Shown: positions 54,842 through 64,000, counted from the first letter of the stretch. The stretch: 64,000 bases of DNA from Verrucomicrobiota bacterium (GCA_022709905.1 JAKLHY010000001.1:141463-205462); one strand, 5' to 3'. Numbers and translations are program-made. Notes: generated by a model not told the origin, from the letters alone.

Positions 54842-55612
54842 ATGCCGCACATGCAAGCCACGATTCGAGATATAGCAGCACGGCTGAAGTCGGCCCGGCG
54901 GGTCTTGTTCATCACCGGGGCGGGTGTTTCCGCCGAATCCGGTGTGCCCACGTTCCGTGGCGCCACGGGAGCGTTTGCCAATGGCGTTACGGAAGAGGGC
55001 ATTCCTTTTGAAGAGGTCCTGTCGGGTCCCACATTTCTCCGCAATCCGAGGCTGTCGTGGAAGTATTTCTTTCTCCTGGAGCGGAGCATTCGGGGCAGGT
55101 TACCCAATGACGCACACCGAGCCATTGCGGCACTTCAAACCGCCAACCGAACGGTGTGGGTGGCGACGCAGAATATTGACGGCCTGCACCAGAGCGCCGG
55201 TTCGAAGAACCTCATCGAACTGCACGGGAATCTGAGACGGCTTGTTTGCACGAAATGCGAATATCGCGCTGACCACGATACCTTCGAGGACTTGCTGGCA
55301 CTGCCGTTGTGTCCGCAGTGTCAAGGGATCCTCAGGCCCGATGCCGTGCTTTATGAGGAGATGCTACCTCCGGCCGCATTGGAGCGCCTCGAATTGGAGC
55401 AGGAGCAAGGCTTCGACCTGGTCTTTTCCGTGGGAACCACCAGTCTTTTCCCCTATGTCACCCGCCCGATTGTATTGGCCGCCCGGCGAGGAACTCCCGC
55501 TGTCGAGATCAACCCTGAGCAGACGCCTGTCTCCGATCTTGTGCGGTATCGGTTGGCCGCACCAGCCGGGAGAGCGCTGGGGGCCATCCTCGATGAGATG
55601 ACGGTGGCTTGA
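54842..55612 (+). CDS. cobB: Sir2-family NAD-dependent protein deacylase (sirtuin)
   Basis: 256 residues from the ATG at 54842. NAD-binding motifs are FITGAGVSAESGVPTFRG and ATQNIDGLHQSAG; the catalytic His is in LIELHGNLRRL. A four-Cys zinc site lies at CTKC and CPQC. VGTTSLFPYVTRP and AVEINPEQTPVSDLV complete the Rossmann domain. The enzyme removes acyl groups from lysine in an NAD-dependent reaction. Start choice is between ATGs at 54842 and 54851; the frame open to 54770 has no motif. It is preceded by the enolase fragment, with no operon link evident. Confidence 0.9.
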   Translation: MPHMQATIRDIAARLKSARRVLFITGAGVSAESGVPTFRGATGAFANGVTEEGIPFEEVLSGPTFLRNPRLSWKYFFLLERSIRGRLPNDAHRAIAALQTANRTVWVATQNIDGLHQSAGSKNLIELHGNLRRLVCTKCEYRADHDTFEDLLALPLCPQCQGILRPDAVLYEEMLPPAALERLELEQEQGFDLVFSVGTTSLFPYVTRPIVLAARRGTPAVEINPEQTPVSDLVRYRLAAPAGRALGAILDEMTVA

Positions 55613-55870
55613 TCCCGTCGCGATCGGTTGCCCGGGAGGATCCTGCAATCGGGCATGCGTATGAGCAAAATGGGGTACCCAACTCAATGAAGCAGCTTAC
55701 TAGGCTCGGCCCGACTCACCTTTGACGCCCTCATCGGGGCGCTGTGCGTATCGATGATCTTTTCCCTCCTCGACACGCCGACAGTGTTTAGCCCGAGCAA
55801 GCGCTGGCGGGAGAAACCGGCGATTGGATGTGGAAAAAGTTGAGGGCACAAATTTGAACATTTTCCGCCG
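55613..55870. other. Intergenic region before metal-efflux operon
   Basis: 258 bp between the sirtuin gene and the metal-efflux operon. I see no gene. The last 60 bp are AT-richer (TTTGAACATTTTCC, TGTATTTTAAAGG) and probably carry the promoter of the downstream operon. No clear MerR- or ArsR-type dyad was recognised. Confidence 0.35.
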
Positions 55871-56275
55871 ATGTGTATTTTAAAGGGCGTGAGCAGGCTC
55901 GTCAAAATTGTCGCGATGTTGGCGCTGGTCCTATACGGACTGGCTTCAATGCATTGCACTTTGGAGGCCGTGCCAGGATTCGAATTCCTCAAGACCTGCT
56001 GTTTCCTCGAACCAGCGCCCACCGGTTCCCAGGATTGTGAAAGCGATGGGTGCGGCTCTGTGGAGGGCGGCAAGTACCGTCCGGAGGAACGCGCCGACTT
56101 CGCTCCCCAGCCGCCGCTCGTCCTCGCCCTGTTTTCGTCAGTGATTGAAGCTCCATTGCCTGAGCATCAAACTGCGTTGTCGCTTGCCTCAGAATCTCCG
56201 CCGGAGATTCCCAAAGTCTGGCAGTTCTCCCATCGCACGGCCCTGCCGCCTCGTGCGCCTTCCATTGCTTCGTAA
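55871..56275 (+). CDS. Small Cys-containing exported protein ahead of Czc operon
   Basis: 134 residues. A hydrophobic segment (VKIVAMLALVLYGLASMHC, about 11-29) ends with Cys, so it may be a signal or lipoprotein-like anchor. A Cys-rich stretch follows (LKTCCFLEPAPTGSQDCESD then GCGS). The rest is Pro-rich. No family is recognised. Its position, about 90 bp upstream of czcC and in the same direction, suggests a metal-related or regulatory accessory protein of the efflux operon. Confidence 0.5.
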   Translation: MCILKGVSRLVKIVAMLALVLYGLASMHCTLEAVPGFEFLKTCCFLEPAPTGSQDCESDGCGSVEGGKYRPEERADFAPQPPLVLALFSSVIEAPLPEHQTALSLASESPPEIPKVWQFSHRTALPPRAPSIAS

Positions 56276-56368
56276 GTAGTCCCGCTCGGGACTCCATCTC
56301 CGTGGTGGGGTGATTTCACGCCGCGCGATCTCCGTTGGAGTCATCTCGTTGTTTTATGTCGGTCGTTA

Positions 56369-57721
56369 ATGTCCATGTCCTTTTGTAAGTTTATGAAGCA
56401 AAGAATTGAAACAACAATTATGCGTTCCCTGGCCTGCTCGCTGGCCATCAGCGGCGGCTGCTTCCTGGGATTCGCTGCCCAACCGTCTGATTTGCCTGTC
56501 CTCCCGTCGTCGGTCAGTTCAGCAACCAACGTTCTCACGTTAGAAGAGGCAGTCCGTCTGGCGCTCGAGAACAATCCTGAACTGCGCGCATCCCGCGGGC
56601 GCATCGATGCGGCCGCCGGCCGCGCCTATCAGTCCAAGCTCTGGACGAACCCGGAATTGATCTTCAGCGCGGAAGATTGGCCTGTGAGCGGAGGGGGGGA
56701 CTTCTCCGATGCCAAGCAGACGATTGGAGCGGCCCAAACGATTCCGTTTCCCGGCAAGAAGAACCTCGATCGCCACATTGGCATTTCCGGCGTCCGGCTC
56801 TCGGAAGCGGAACTGGACCTGCGCCGCGTGGAACGGGTTCGCGATGTGAAATCCACCTTTTATCAGGTGCTTGCCGCCGAACGTCTGGTGGAAGTTGCGG
56901 GTGAGTTGGTGAATGTGGCCGAGTCGTCCGCCGCCACAGCCCGCAAGCGGGTCGCCGCCGGGGCGGCCCCCGATCAGGAGCAGTTGCGCGCCGAAATCCC
57001 GCTCGAACAAGCCCGGATCGAGCTTTCGGGTTTTCAGCAAGAGTTAACCACAGCCCGGCAGACGCTTGCCCTACTGCTGGGACGGCCGGATTTGACCGAA
57101 GTGCCGGTGGCAGGCGCGCTGCGTGAAACCGCTGATCTCGGGCTTCTGGAACAAGGGCCTGATCAGTGGCTGCCGAATCACCCCAGTGTGCTGGCGGTCA
57201 AGACGAATCGAGACCGGGCGGAGTTGGAGTTACGGCGGGCGCGGCTTGAGCCATATCCCGACGTGCGAATGGGGTTGGCGGGCGGACGCATCGGCGAGAC
57301 CGGTCAGTCTATCCTTCAACTGGAATTGTCCGTTCCGCTCCCGATCATTGACCGATCGAAAGGCAAGAAGCAGGAGGCGCAGGCTAACGTCCGTATTGCC
57401 GAGGCCGACCAAGTGGCGGTCGAGCAGCGGCTGTTGCGCGAATGGGGCACGGCGAGCAAGCGGTTTCGCACGGCCGTGGAACAGGTGACGAACTATCGCG
57501 ATCGGATTTTGCCGAAAGTGAATGAAGCCCTTCGGCTCGTCCAGACCGGATTCGAGCAGGGCAAATTCGGCTTCATGGACCTGTTGGACACCCAGCGCAC
57601 CACTGCCGAAGCGCGGCTGACGTATCAACAAAAGCTGCTCGAACTGAACGTCGCCCAAGCCGAACTGGAGTTCCTCGCATTAGGAGCAATCCAGTCTGAG
57701 CCGAAAAAAATCAAACCCTAA
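56369..57721 (+). CDS. czcC: TolC-family outer-membrane factor (CzcC-like)
   Basis: 450 residues. A basic leader and a signal helix (RSLACSLAISGGCFLGFAAQ) precede the two OEP repeats. Conserved patterns are LTLEEAVRLALENNPELRAS, GAAQTIPFPGKKNLD, and GQSILQLELSVPLPI in the second half. It forms the outer-membrane exit duct for the RND pump. Possible starts are 56369, 56393 and 56420; the last gives the tightest signal peptide. It is 33 bp upstream of the adaptor gene, forming a czcCBA-type operon. Confidence 0.85.
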   Translation: MSMSFCKFMKQRIETTIMRSLACSLAISGGCFLGFAAQPSDLPVLPSSVSSATNVLTLEEAVRLALENNPELRASRGRIDAAAGRAYQSKLWTNPELIFSAEDWPVSGGGDFSDAKQTIGAAQTIPFPGKKNLDRHIGISGVRLSEAELDLRRVERVRDVKSTFYQVLAAERLVEVAGELVNVAESSAATARKRVAAGAAPDQEQLRAEIPLEQARIELSGFQQELTTARQTLALLLGRPDLTEVPVAGALRETADLGLLEQGPDQWLPNHPSVLAVKTNRDRAELELRRARLEPYPDVRMGLAGGRIGETGQSILQLELSVPLPIIDRSKGKKQEAQANVRIAEADQVAVEQRLLREWGTASKRFRTAVEQVTNYRDRILPKVNEALRLVQTGFEQGKFGFMDLLDTQRTTAEARLTYQQKLLELNVAQAELEFLALGAIQSEPKKIKP

Positions 57722-57754
57722 ATCCTTTAACGTACCCCCTAATCAAGTTTTAGC

Positions 57755-59029
57755 ATGAAGACGAACATGATTCCGAAACTGCCGGCCCTGGCGAGCGTTG
57801 TGGCCGTGGCGCTGTTCGCCGGCTGTAAGAAGCAGGAAAGCCACAGTGAACACGACGGGCACGACCATGGCCCGGGCGGGCATGGTATGGCGCATACCGA
57901 AACCAAAGATGGCGTGGTGATGTGTGCCGAGCACGGGGTCCCCGAAGCGCAGTGCGCGGTCTGCAACCCGGATCTGGCCGCAACCCTCAAGCCGGGCCAG
58001 AGCATGAAGATCCGTCTGCCCTCGACGAACTCGTTGGGCATCATCGGCGTTCAGACGGCGACTCCGGAAACTGGCCCGATAGCGGACGCGGTCGAATGTG
58101 TCGCCGAAGTGAGTTTCAATCAGAACAAGCTGGCGCAGATTGCCGCGCCGGTGAGCGGCATCATCCAGGCGGTGGATGTGGATTTGGGGTCGAAAGTTGA
58201 GGAAAAGCAGACGGTGGCAAAGATTTGGTCCGCCTCCATCGCCGAGGCGGTCGCCAGGGCGGTGTTGTCTCACCAAACGCTGGACCGGGAGCGCAAATTG
58301 CGCGAGCAACGGGTAACCTCAGAGCAGGCGTTGCAGGAGGCAGAAGCCGGTCACCGTGCCGCCTGCCAGCAGTTGCGGACGCTGGGCTTCACGGAGGAGC
58401 AGATTGATGAGATGGGACACAAGCCGCAGGAGCAAGTCCTCATGGAAGTCCGCGCGCCGTTTGCGGGTGAGATTGTGGAGCGCATGGCAGTGCGGGGCGC
58501 GCTGGTAGAGATCGGCAAACCGCTGTTCACACTGGTGGACCACTCGACCGTCTGGGCCATGCTGCAAGTGCCGGAAACAACCCTCGCGCGGGTGAAAGTG
58601 GGCCAGACGGTCGAACTACGGGTGGATTCTCTGCCGGGAAAAATCTTCACCGGAAAACTGACTTGGATCAAGCCCGCGGTGGACGAACGCACGCGCATGG
58701 CGCAAGCGCGGGCTGAATTCGCAAACCCGGACTGTCTGCTCAAGGACAAGATGTTCGCCACGGCGCGGATTTTGATCCGCCAGGCCGAAGGCGCGATGCT
58801 TGTGCCGCGTTCGGCCATTCAGCATGTCGGGGGCAAGCCGTTTGTGTTTGTGAAGCAGGGGGAGGATTTGTTCGATGCCCGGGTGGTGCAACTCGGGGCG
58901 AAGTATGGCGGGCGGATGGAAATCCTGGCGGGATTGAAGCCGGAGGATCCTATCGCCGTGAGTCATGCCTTCGCCGTCAAGTCCGCCATGCTGATGTCGC
59001 GGCTTGGCGCCGGCTGTGCGGATGACTAA
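57755..59029 (+). CDS. czcB: Heavy-metal RND adaptor lipoprotein (CzcB-like)
   Basis: 424 residues. A lipobox (ALFAGC, Cys24) and a His-rich segment (HSEHDGHDHGPGGHGMAH, about 30-47) suggest metal capture next to the membrane. A Cys motif region (MCAEHGVPEAQCAVC, about 61-75) follows. Then barrel-sandwich/lipoyl (VSGIIQAVDVDLGSKV) and alpha-hairpin regions (VTSEQALQEAEAGHRAACQQ), and beta-barrel segments (LMEVRAPFAGEIVERMAVRG, PGKIFTGKLTWIKPAVDERT). The adaptor links the inner pump to the TolC duct. The His- and Cys-rich N-terminus is more elaborate than in drug-efflux adaptors. Confidence 0.88.
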   Translation: MKTNMIPKLPALASVVAVALFAGCKKQESHSEHDGHDHGPGGHGMAHTETKDGVVMCAEHGVPEAQCAVCNPDLAATLKPGQSMKIRLPSTNSLGIIGVQTATPETGPIADAVECVAEVSFNQNKLAQIAAPVSGIIQAVDVDLGSKVEEKQTVAKIWSASIAEAVARAVLSHQTLDRERKLREQRVTSEQALQEAEAGHRAACQQLRTLGFTEEQIDEMGHKPQEQVLMEVRAPFAGEIVERMAVRGALVEIGKPLFTLVDHSTVWAMLQVPETTLARVKVGQTVELRVDSLPGKIFTGKLTWIKPAVDERTRMAQARAEFANPDCLLKDKMFATARILIRQAEGAMLVPRSAIQHVGGKPFVFVKQGEDLFDARVVQLGAKYGGRMEILAGLKPEDPIAVSHAFAVKSAMLMSRLGAGCADD

Positions 59030-59055
59030 CCCACCCCTGTCAAGGAGTCATCCCG

Positions 59056-62000
59056 ATGCTAAACTGGATCATCCACTTCTCGCTCAAGAATCGCTTGCTG
59101 GTTGGCGTGCTGGCGGCGGCCCTTGCCGTCATCGGTGGACGGACCTTGAGCATTCTTCCCATTGACGCCTTCCCGGACACGACCCCGGTGCAGGTGCAAA
59201 TCAACACCACCGCGGCGGCGTTGAATCCGCAGGAGACCGAGGCGCAAATCACGATTCCGGTGGAACTGGCCATCAGCGGTCTGCCGGGATTGCAAAACGT
59301 CCGATCCATCTCGAAGTTCGGCCTGTCGCAGGTGGTGGCCACGTTCGACGATACGATCGATATCTATCGGGCCAGGCAACTCGTTACCGAACGCCTTCAG
59401 ACGGTGGAACTGCCAGAAGGTCTGCAGCGTCCGCAACTCGGCCCGATTGCCACCGGCCTGGGTGAAGTTTTCCACTACGTCGTCCGGTCCACGGACACGA
59501 ATCGCACGCCGACTGAATTACGGGTCTTGCAGGATTGGGTGGTGAAACCGGAGTTGCGCAAAGTGCCCGGCGTGGCCGAGGTGAACACCTGGGGGGGATT
59601 CGAGAAGCAGTATCATGTCGTGGTCGAAACCGATCGTCTTATCAAATATCGGTTGACCTTCGAGGCACTCGTCGAAGCGCTCCAGGCCAATAATCAGAAT
59701 GTGGGCGGCGGACAAATCGTCCGCAGCGGGGAGTCCCTGCTGGTGCATGGCGTGGGTCTGACCACCAACGTTGTGGAGATCGGCAACATCGTCATCGTCA
59801 GCCACGACGGCACCCCTGTCCGCGTGCGGGACGTGGCGATGGTGAAGGAAGACCACGAGATCCGCCGGGGCGCGGTGACGGCGGATGGCCGGGGCGAGGT
59901 GGTGCTGGGGTTGGGCTTCATGCTCATGGGCGAGAACAGCGCCGTGGTGACGCACGCGCTGAAGGCGAAGCTCGCCGAAGTCCAGAAGTTCCTGCCGGCG
60001 GACGTGAAGCTGGAAGTGCTCTACGACCGGACCGACCTCGTGGACAACGTGATTCGCACCGTTGAACACAACTTGCTTGCGGGAGCGCTGCTGGTGATCG
60101 CGATTCTGTTCGCATTCCTTGGCAACCTTCGGGCTGGCCTGATCGTGGCGGTGGCGATTCCGCTCTCAATGCTGTTTGCCGGCAATCTCATGTTACAGGC
60201 CGGCATCGCCGCGAGCCTGCTGAGTCTCGGCGCGGTGGACTTCGGGCTGATCGTGGACGGCGCGGTGGTGATGGTGGAGAACGCCATGCGCCGGATGGCG
60301 GACCGGCAGCATCAACTGGGGCGGGCGCTCACCCGAGACGAACGCGAGGAAGTGTTGCGAAGCGCTCCGTTGGAAGTGGCCCGGCCGGTGGCTTTTGGCG
60401 TGGGCATCATTATGATTGTCTTCCTCCCAATCCTCACGTTGCAAGGCATCGAAGGAAAGCTCTTCAAACCGATGGCCTTCACGCTCATCTTCGCGCTGCT
60501 CGGCTCGCTGATCCTGGCGTTGACGCTGACGCCCGTGCTCACGGCCCTGTTTCTTCCCAAACAGGTGAAGGAGAAAGATCCGTGGCTGGTCCGCCTGGCG
60601 CTCCGGGTTTACGAGCCGGCGCTGGATGCCGCGCTTCGGTTTCGGAAGCTTACCCTCCTGGGCGCGGTGATCTTATTCGCCGGCGCCTTGCTGATCGCTT
60701 CACGGATGGGCGGTGAATTTCTGCCCAAACTCGGCGAAGGGGCGATTGTCGGCACGACCGTCCGCCTCGCGGGCATCGCCGTGGACGAAGCCGTCGCGCA
60801 GAACGACCGTATCGAACAGGCGCTGATGAAGGAGTTCCCCGACGAGATCGAACACATCTGGACGCGCCTCGGCACAGCGGAGGTCGCCACCGATCCGATG
60901 GGTGTGGAACTGGCCGATTTCTTCCTCGCGCTGAAACCTCGGGAACAGTGGAAGAAAGCGCGCACGCAGGCCGAACTGACCGAGAGGATGCGCGACGTGC
61001 TCAACCAGGTGCCGGGACTGAAACCCGCCTTCAGCCAGCCGATCGAGATGCGGCTGAATGAAATGATTGCCGGGGCGCGCGGCGACATTGCCATCAAGGT
61101 CTTTGGCGACGACCTGGATGAACTCCGCCGATTGGGCGCCGAGGTGCAAGCTGTCATGGCTGGAATGCGCGGCGCCAGCGAGGCATCGGTCGAGCAGTTG
61201 ACCGGGCAGAGTTTCCTTCAAGTGCGCGTGGATCCGCAGGCCATCGCCCGCTACGGTTTGACGGCGCGCAACGTGCTCAACGTGGTCGAGGCCGTGGGTT
61301 CGCGCCGCGTGGGCGACGTCCGCGAAGGCCAGCGGCGCTTTCCGCTGGTCGTGCGATTGCCCGACAAGCAGCGCACCGACCCGGAAGCTCTGGCTGAGAC
61401 CTTGATCCCGACGGCGTCTGGCCCGGTGCTGCCGCTGAATCAGCTGGCCAAGGTGACCGAAATAGAGGGGCCGTCCACCATCACCCGCGAATGGGGCAAG
61501 CGGCGTATTACGGTGCAATGCAACGTTCGTGGTCGAGACGTGAAAAGCTTCGTGGCCGAGGGTCGCGAGAAGATTGCCGCCCAAGTGAAACTGCCCGAAG
61601 GTTACACCATCGAGTGGGGCGGGCAGTTCGAGAACATGGAGCGCGCGAACCAGCGGCTGATGTTTGTCGTTCCCATGGCGCTGGCCCTGATCTTCGTGCT
61701 GCTGTTTTTCAGCCTCAAAAGCCTGCGCGAAGTGCTCATCGTTGCCTCCGGCATTCCTCTTGGATTGGTGGGAGGCGTGCTGGCCCTGTGGCTGCGAGGC
61801 CTTCCCTTCACGGTCAGTTCGGCCATCGGTTTTATCGCTTTAAGCGGCGTGGCCATCCTCAACGGACTGGTGCTGGTCACGTTCATCAAGCAGAAACTCG
61901 AAACGGGAACGCCGATTGATGAGGCGGTTCGCGAAGGCTGTCTGGTGCGGCTGCGGCCGGTGCTGATGACCGCGCTGGTCGCGGCGGTGGGCTTCATTCC

Positions 62001-62181
62001 GATGGCGGTAAACGTCGGCGTCGGCGGCGAGGTCCAACGCCCGCTGGCCACGGTGGTGATTGGCGGCATCTTCACCAACACGCTGCTGACCCTTCTGGTG
62101 CTCCCGGCGCTCTACACACTATTCAGGGGCACGAAGATCAACCCCCTCCCCATTGACCGTGCATTATACCGATACCCTTAA
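59056..62181 (+). CDS. czcA: Heavy-metal RND pump (CzcA/HME type)
   Basis: 1041 residues with complete 12-TM RND topology. The TM4 signature DFGLIVDGAVVMVEN matches the pattern DFGx3DGAx3VEN of the divalent-cation HME group (Zn/Co/Cd), unlike the Cu/Ag type. The porter halves are complete, and TM11-12 (MTALVAAVGFIPMAVNVGVG, FTNTLLTLLVLPALYTLF) are present. AAGGAG eight bases before ATG 59056 supports the start. It is 26 bp after the adaptor gene. The metal range (zinc, cobalt, cadmium or nickel) is inferred from the signature only. It contrasts with the truncated RND at 1625, which has lost these helices. Confidence 0.9.
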   Translation: MLNWIIHFSLKNRLLVGVLAAALAVIGGRTLSILPIDAFPDTTPVQVQINTTAAALNPQETEAQITIPVELAISGLPGLQNVRSISKFGLSQVVATFDDTIDIYRARQLVTERLQTVELPEGLQRPQLGPIATGLGEVFHYVVRSTDTNRTPTELRVLQDWVVKPELRKVPGVAEVNTWGGFEKQYHVVVETDRLIKYRLTFEALVEALQANNQNVGGGQIVRSGESLLVHGVGLTTNVVEIGNIVIVSHDGTPVRVRDVAMVKEDHEIRRGAVTADGRGEVVLGLGFMLMGENSAVVTHALKAKLAEVQKFLPADVKLEVLYDRTDLVDNVIRTVEHNLLAGALLVIAILFAFLGNLRAGLIVAVAIPLSMLFAGNLMLQAGIAASLLSLGAVDFGLIVDGAVVMVENAMRRMADRQHQLGRALTRDEREEVLRSAPLEVARPVAFGVGIIMIVFLPILTLQGIEGKLFKPMAFTLIFALLGSLILALTLTPVLTALFLPKQVKEKDPWLVRLALRVYEPALDAALRFRKLTLLGAVILFAGALLIASRMGGEFLPKLGEGAIVGTTVRLAGIAVDEAVAQNDRIEQALMKEFPDEIEHIWTRLGTAEVATDPMGVELADFFLALKPREQWKKARTQAELTERMRDVLNQVPGLKPAFSQPIEMRLNEMIAGARGDIAIKVFGDDLDELRRLGAEVQAVMAGMRGASEASVEQLTGQSFLQVRVDPQAIARYGLTARNVLNVVEAVGSRRVGDVREGQRRFPLVVRLPDKQRTDPEALAETLIPTASGPVLPLNQLAKVTEIEGPSTITREWGKRRITVQCNVRGRDVKSFVAEGREKIAAQVKLPEGYTIEWGGQFENMERANQRLMFVVPMALALIFVLLFFSLKSLREVLIVASGIPLGLVGGVLALWLRGLPFTVSSAIGFIALSGVAILNGLVLVTFIKQKLETGTPIDEAVREGCLVRLRPVLMTALVAAVGFIPMAVNVGVGGEVQRPLATVVIGGIFTNTLLTLLVLPALYTLFRGTKINPLPIDRALYRYP

Positions 62182-62245
62182 TAGGCCGAGTCCGTCTCAT
62201 CTTGGTGTTGTTGATGCTCCAGCGCATTGGGAGGGAGGACGCGAA

Positions 62246-64000
62246 TCACGGCTTGGCTGCCGTCGGACGTGGTGATGATTCGAATGTGCCGTTCATGCCG
62301 ATGTTCCCGTCCGGCCCAAGCCCATCCCTGTGACTGTAACCGCCTTTGCCACCGGCGCCACCGCGAATATCCACCGCAGGTTGGAAATACGGGGCGGGCT
62401 CATAGGTTGGAGCGTCGCAGATGACGATGACTTGCCCGCCCGCGCCCCCGTCTCCCCCGGGGCCGCCCCGACCGGATAGCTCCAAATGATCCCAATCAAT
62501 CCCTCCGCTCGATCCGGCGCCGCCCCCGCCTCCCATGGCACGAGCCATGAGGGTAATGACCGAGGCGGCGTTGAAGTGAATTGTACCGCCACGCGCGCCG
62601 TGGCCTGCTTTTGACAGCCCGGGAATACCGCGCGAGGCATAGCCTTCCGGGGGCGATCCTGCGTTGCCGCCATAACCCCCAATGGCTTCAAGGGTGAACC
62701 CTTGAGTATGCTGGCTCACCACGCGGTTGGCGACGACGAGTTCAATGCTTCCCGCCGGCCCGCCATTCGCTCCATCACCACCTTGCGCCGGCGGAAACGC
62801 TCCCAAACCCGTGCCTCCTCTCCCGCCCGCGCCTCCCAGGCCTCCGCTCACATTCAAGGTGTCGTAGCTGAAGTCCGTGTACACACGATACATTTCGCTG
62901 GCTTCGACGTGGAGACTGCCTCCGAAGCCTCCTGGCGCTCCGTTGCCGCCCTGGGTTGCGCCCAAGCTCCGCGTAGCCGCCTGGCCGTAATATCCCGATC
63001 CGCCTTGGCCGCCACAGGCAATAAACTCGATGGTCCGTGGAAAATCCGGAGACAAAGTGCGAATCATGCCATCGACCACCAACCTCAGGTGTCCTCCATT
63101 TCCTCCGGCGTCCCCATCGACGTTATCCTGAGAGCCATTGCGCCCATGCTGGCCATATAGATGTATCCGGCTGCCGAAAACCCCTCCGACGATGAAATTT
63201 CCATGTACAATCAAGTTCAAGTTGTAGCCGTTTCTGCCCTTGCCAAAGGGCGAGGTGCGATTGGCATGGAAATCACAGTTGATCCATCCATTGGTTGAAA
63301 AACCGGTTGGGGCGTCCCCTGAATCCAGGACAAAAGTCGGATGGGTGTTGGAAACAGAATACTTCAAGCCGTAAACAATCTCGATGGTGGTGTCTCCAAC
63401 CAGTTCGATGCGACCGCGGATCTCCGCTGTTTCAAACTGGTAGTTCCCGGACATTTGTCGCACGGTTCCCTTAGGCACCACGAGGCGATCCAGGATCGGC
63501 GCCACAGTGATTCGAGAAACCGCGGTGCCCACGAAAACATTGCTCCCGGCCGACTGCCGATAGACGCTGACCATTACGGTATCGGTTCCCCGTCCGTTGG
63601 TTCGGGCCGCGTAGGTGGCAGAAGGTTCCTGGTTGGTAAATGAATTGACCGGCCCGGATTTGGCCCTGAGATCTCCCGCCCCAGCCGTGTTCGACCATTG
63701 GAAGATCAACGACCAGTTGGCCGGAGGATTCGGATTCAAGGTCGTGATCAATGGAATCATGTCCCCCGGGCCAAGGGTTGGCTCGGACGGTGTCAAGGAA
63801 ACCCCATATGGCCTTACACTCACCCGCGCGCTACCCTTGCCCAAGGACTCCTTCTTGCCGGCTTTGACCTCGAACACTTCCAGTTCCACGGTGTCATCGC
63901 CGCTGCCATCAGGTTTGGCGGTGTAGACCGCAAAGGGCCCACTCGGAACGAGCGAGCCATGATGGGCCGTGTTGGACCATTGAAAATCCAACACCGATCC
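62246..64000 (-). CDS. Glycine-rich repetitive secreted protein, 5' end outside window
   Basis: The frame is open to the right edge, so its start lies beyond the window. The visible 584 residues begin with tandem beta-sandwich repeats (VLDFQWSNTAHHG and, about 90 residues later, SLIFQWSNTAGAG). A beta-helix or beta-solenoid-like part follows (FHANRTSPFGKGRNGYNLNL, LNVSGGLGGAGGRGGTG). Many Gly-Gly-x-Gly blocks of the GGDGANGG/GGAGG type fill the last 300 residues. The pattern is that of a repetitive extracellular or adhesive protein; a Ca2+-binding RTX consensus was not seen. It converges with the CzcA gene, about 65 bp apart. Confidence 0.75.
   Translation of the reverse strand, partial: GSVLDFQWSNTAHHGSLVPSGPFAVYTAKPDGSGDDTVELEVFEVKAGKKESLGKGSARVSVRPYGVSLTPSEPTLGPGDMIPLITTLNPNPPANWSLIFQWSNTAGAGDLRAKSGPVNSFTNQEPSATYAARTNGRGTDTVMVSVYRQSAGSNVFVGTAVSRITVAPILDRLVVPKGTVRQMSGNYQFETAEIRGRIELVGDTTIEIVYGLKYSVSNTHPTFVLDSGDAPTGFSTNGWINCDFHANRTSPFGKGRNGYNLNLIVHGNFIVGGVFGSRIHLYGQHGRNGSQDNVDGDAGGNGGHLRLVVDGMIRTLSPDFPRTIEFIACGGQGGSGYYGQAATRSLGATQGGNGAPGGFGGSLHVEASEMYRVYTDFSYDTLNVSGGLGGAGGRGGTGLGAFPPAQGGDGANGGPAGSIELVVANRVVSQHTQGFTLEAIGGYGGNAGSPPEGYASRGIPGLSKAGHGARGGTIHFNAASVITLMARAMGGGGGAGSSGGIDWDHLELSGRGGPGGDGGAGGQVIVICDAPTYEPAPYFQPAVDIRGGAGGKGGYSHRDGLGPDGNIGMNGTFESSPRPTAAKP

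Overview
The window looks like a chromosomal segment (GC about 60%) from a free-living verrucomicrobial bacterium of the Pedosphaera/Limisphaera type. The signs are: secreted proteins with LamG, Ig-like, lamin-tail and CotH domains; two DUF1559-like pseudopilins (one N-terminal methylation motif plus a C-terminal DGHV-type tail each); a polysaccharide-degradation locus without SusC/SusD; and a CzcCBA pump. Taxonomy is inferred from gene content, not from a marker gene.

Layout. (1) 1-4.5 kb: an FAD monooxygenase (cut by the left edge), a UbiE-like methyltransferase and an RND transporter that has lost its last two membrane helices, perhaps the tail of a quinone or alkylresorcinol-type pathway. 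(2) 4.6-36 kb: a carbohydrate-degradation region. It holds a PL8 lyase, free-methionine-sulfoxide reductase, a DUF4091 glycosidase-like protein, a divergent AraC regulator, a LamG/Ig surface protein, a pseudopilin, a 2014-residue lamin-tail/CotH protein, an AraA-like sugar isomerase, two GH106-type alpha-L-rhamnosidases, an esterase-sulfatase-HEAT fusion, a broken PL6-like gene and a GH29 alpha-L-fucosidase. Together these suggest breakdown of a sulfated, acetylated polysaccharide containing rhamnose, fucose and uronic acid. (3) 36-50 kb: an accessory zone with two HipBA modules (the first between 22-bp direct repeats), a LytS/LytTR two-component pair, a broken MNT nucleotidyltransferase, MgtE and Kef fragments, a transglutaminase/discoidin protein, a restriction-gene fragment, a group II intron 3' remnant, and an integrase cut by that intron next to a tRNA-Ile2(CAU) gene. 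This reads as one end of a decayed tRNA-integrated island. (4) 50-55.6 kb: a DUF4143 ATPase, a di-cluster ferredoxin behind a perfect FNR-type box, an ECF sigma factor with a membrane partner, an enolase 3' fragment and a Sir2 deacylase. (5) 55.8-62.2 kb: a heavy-metal efflux operon (small Cys-rich protein, CzcC, CzcB, CzcA types). (6) 62.2-64 kb: a glycine-rich repetitive surface protein running off the right edge.

How the parts work together. The AraC regulator lies between the lyase/DUF4091 genes and the LamG, pseudopilin, CotH, isomerase and rhamnosidase genes. A 21-bp-spaced direct repeat in front of the LamG gene is a good candidate for its operator. Lyases, sulfatase/esterase and exo-glycosidases would release deoxy sugars, and the isomerase would pass them to central metabolism. 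The strongest regulatory signals read directly from sequence are the FNR-type box at 51552, the HipB-type palindromes at 36215, 36262 and 36310, and GGTGTAT half-sites upstream of the second HipBA.
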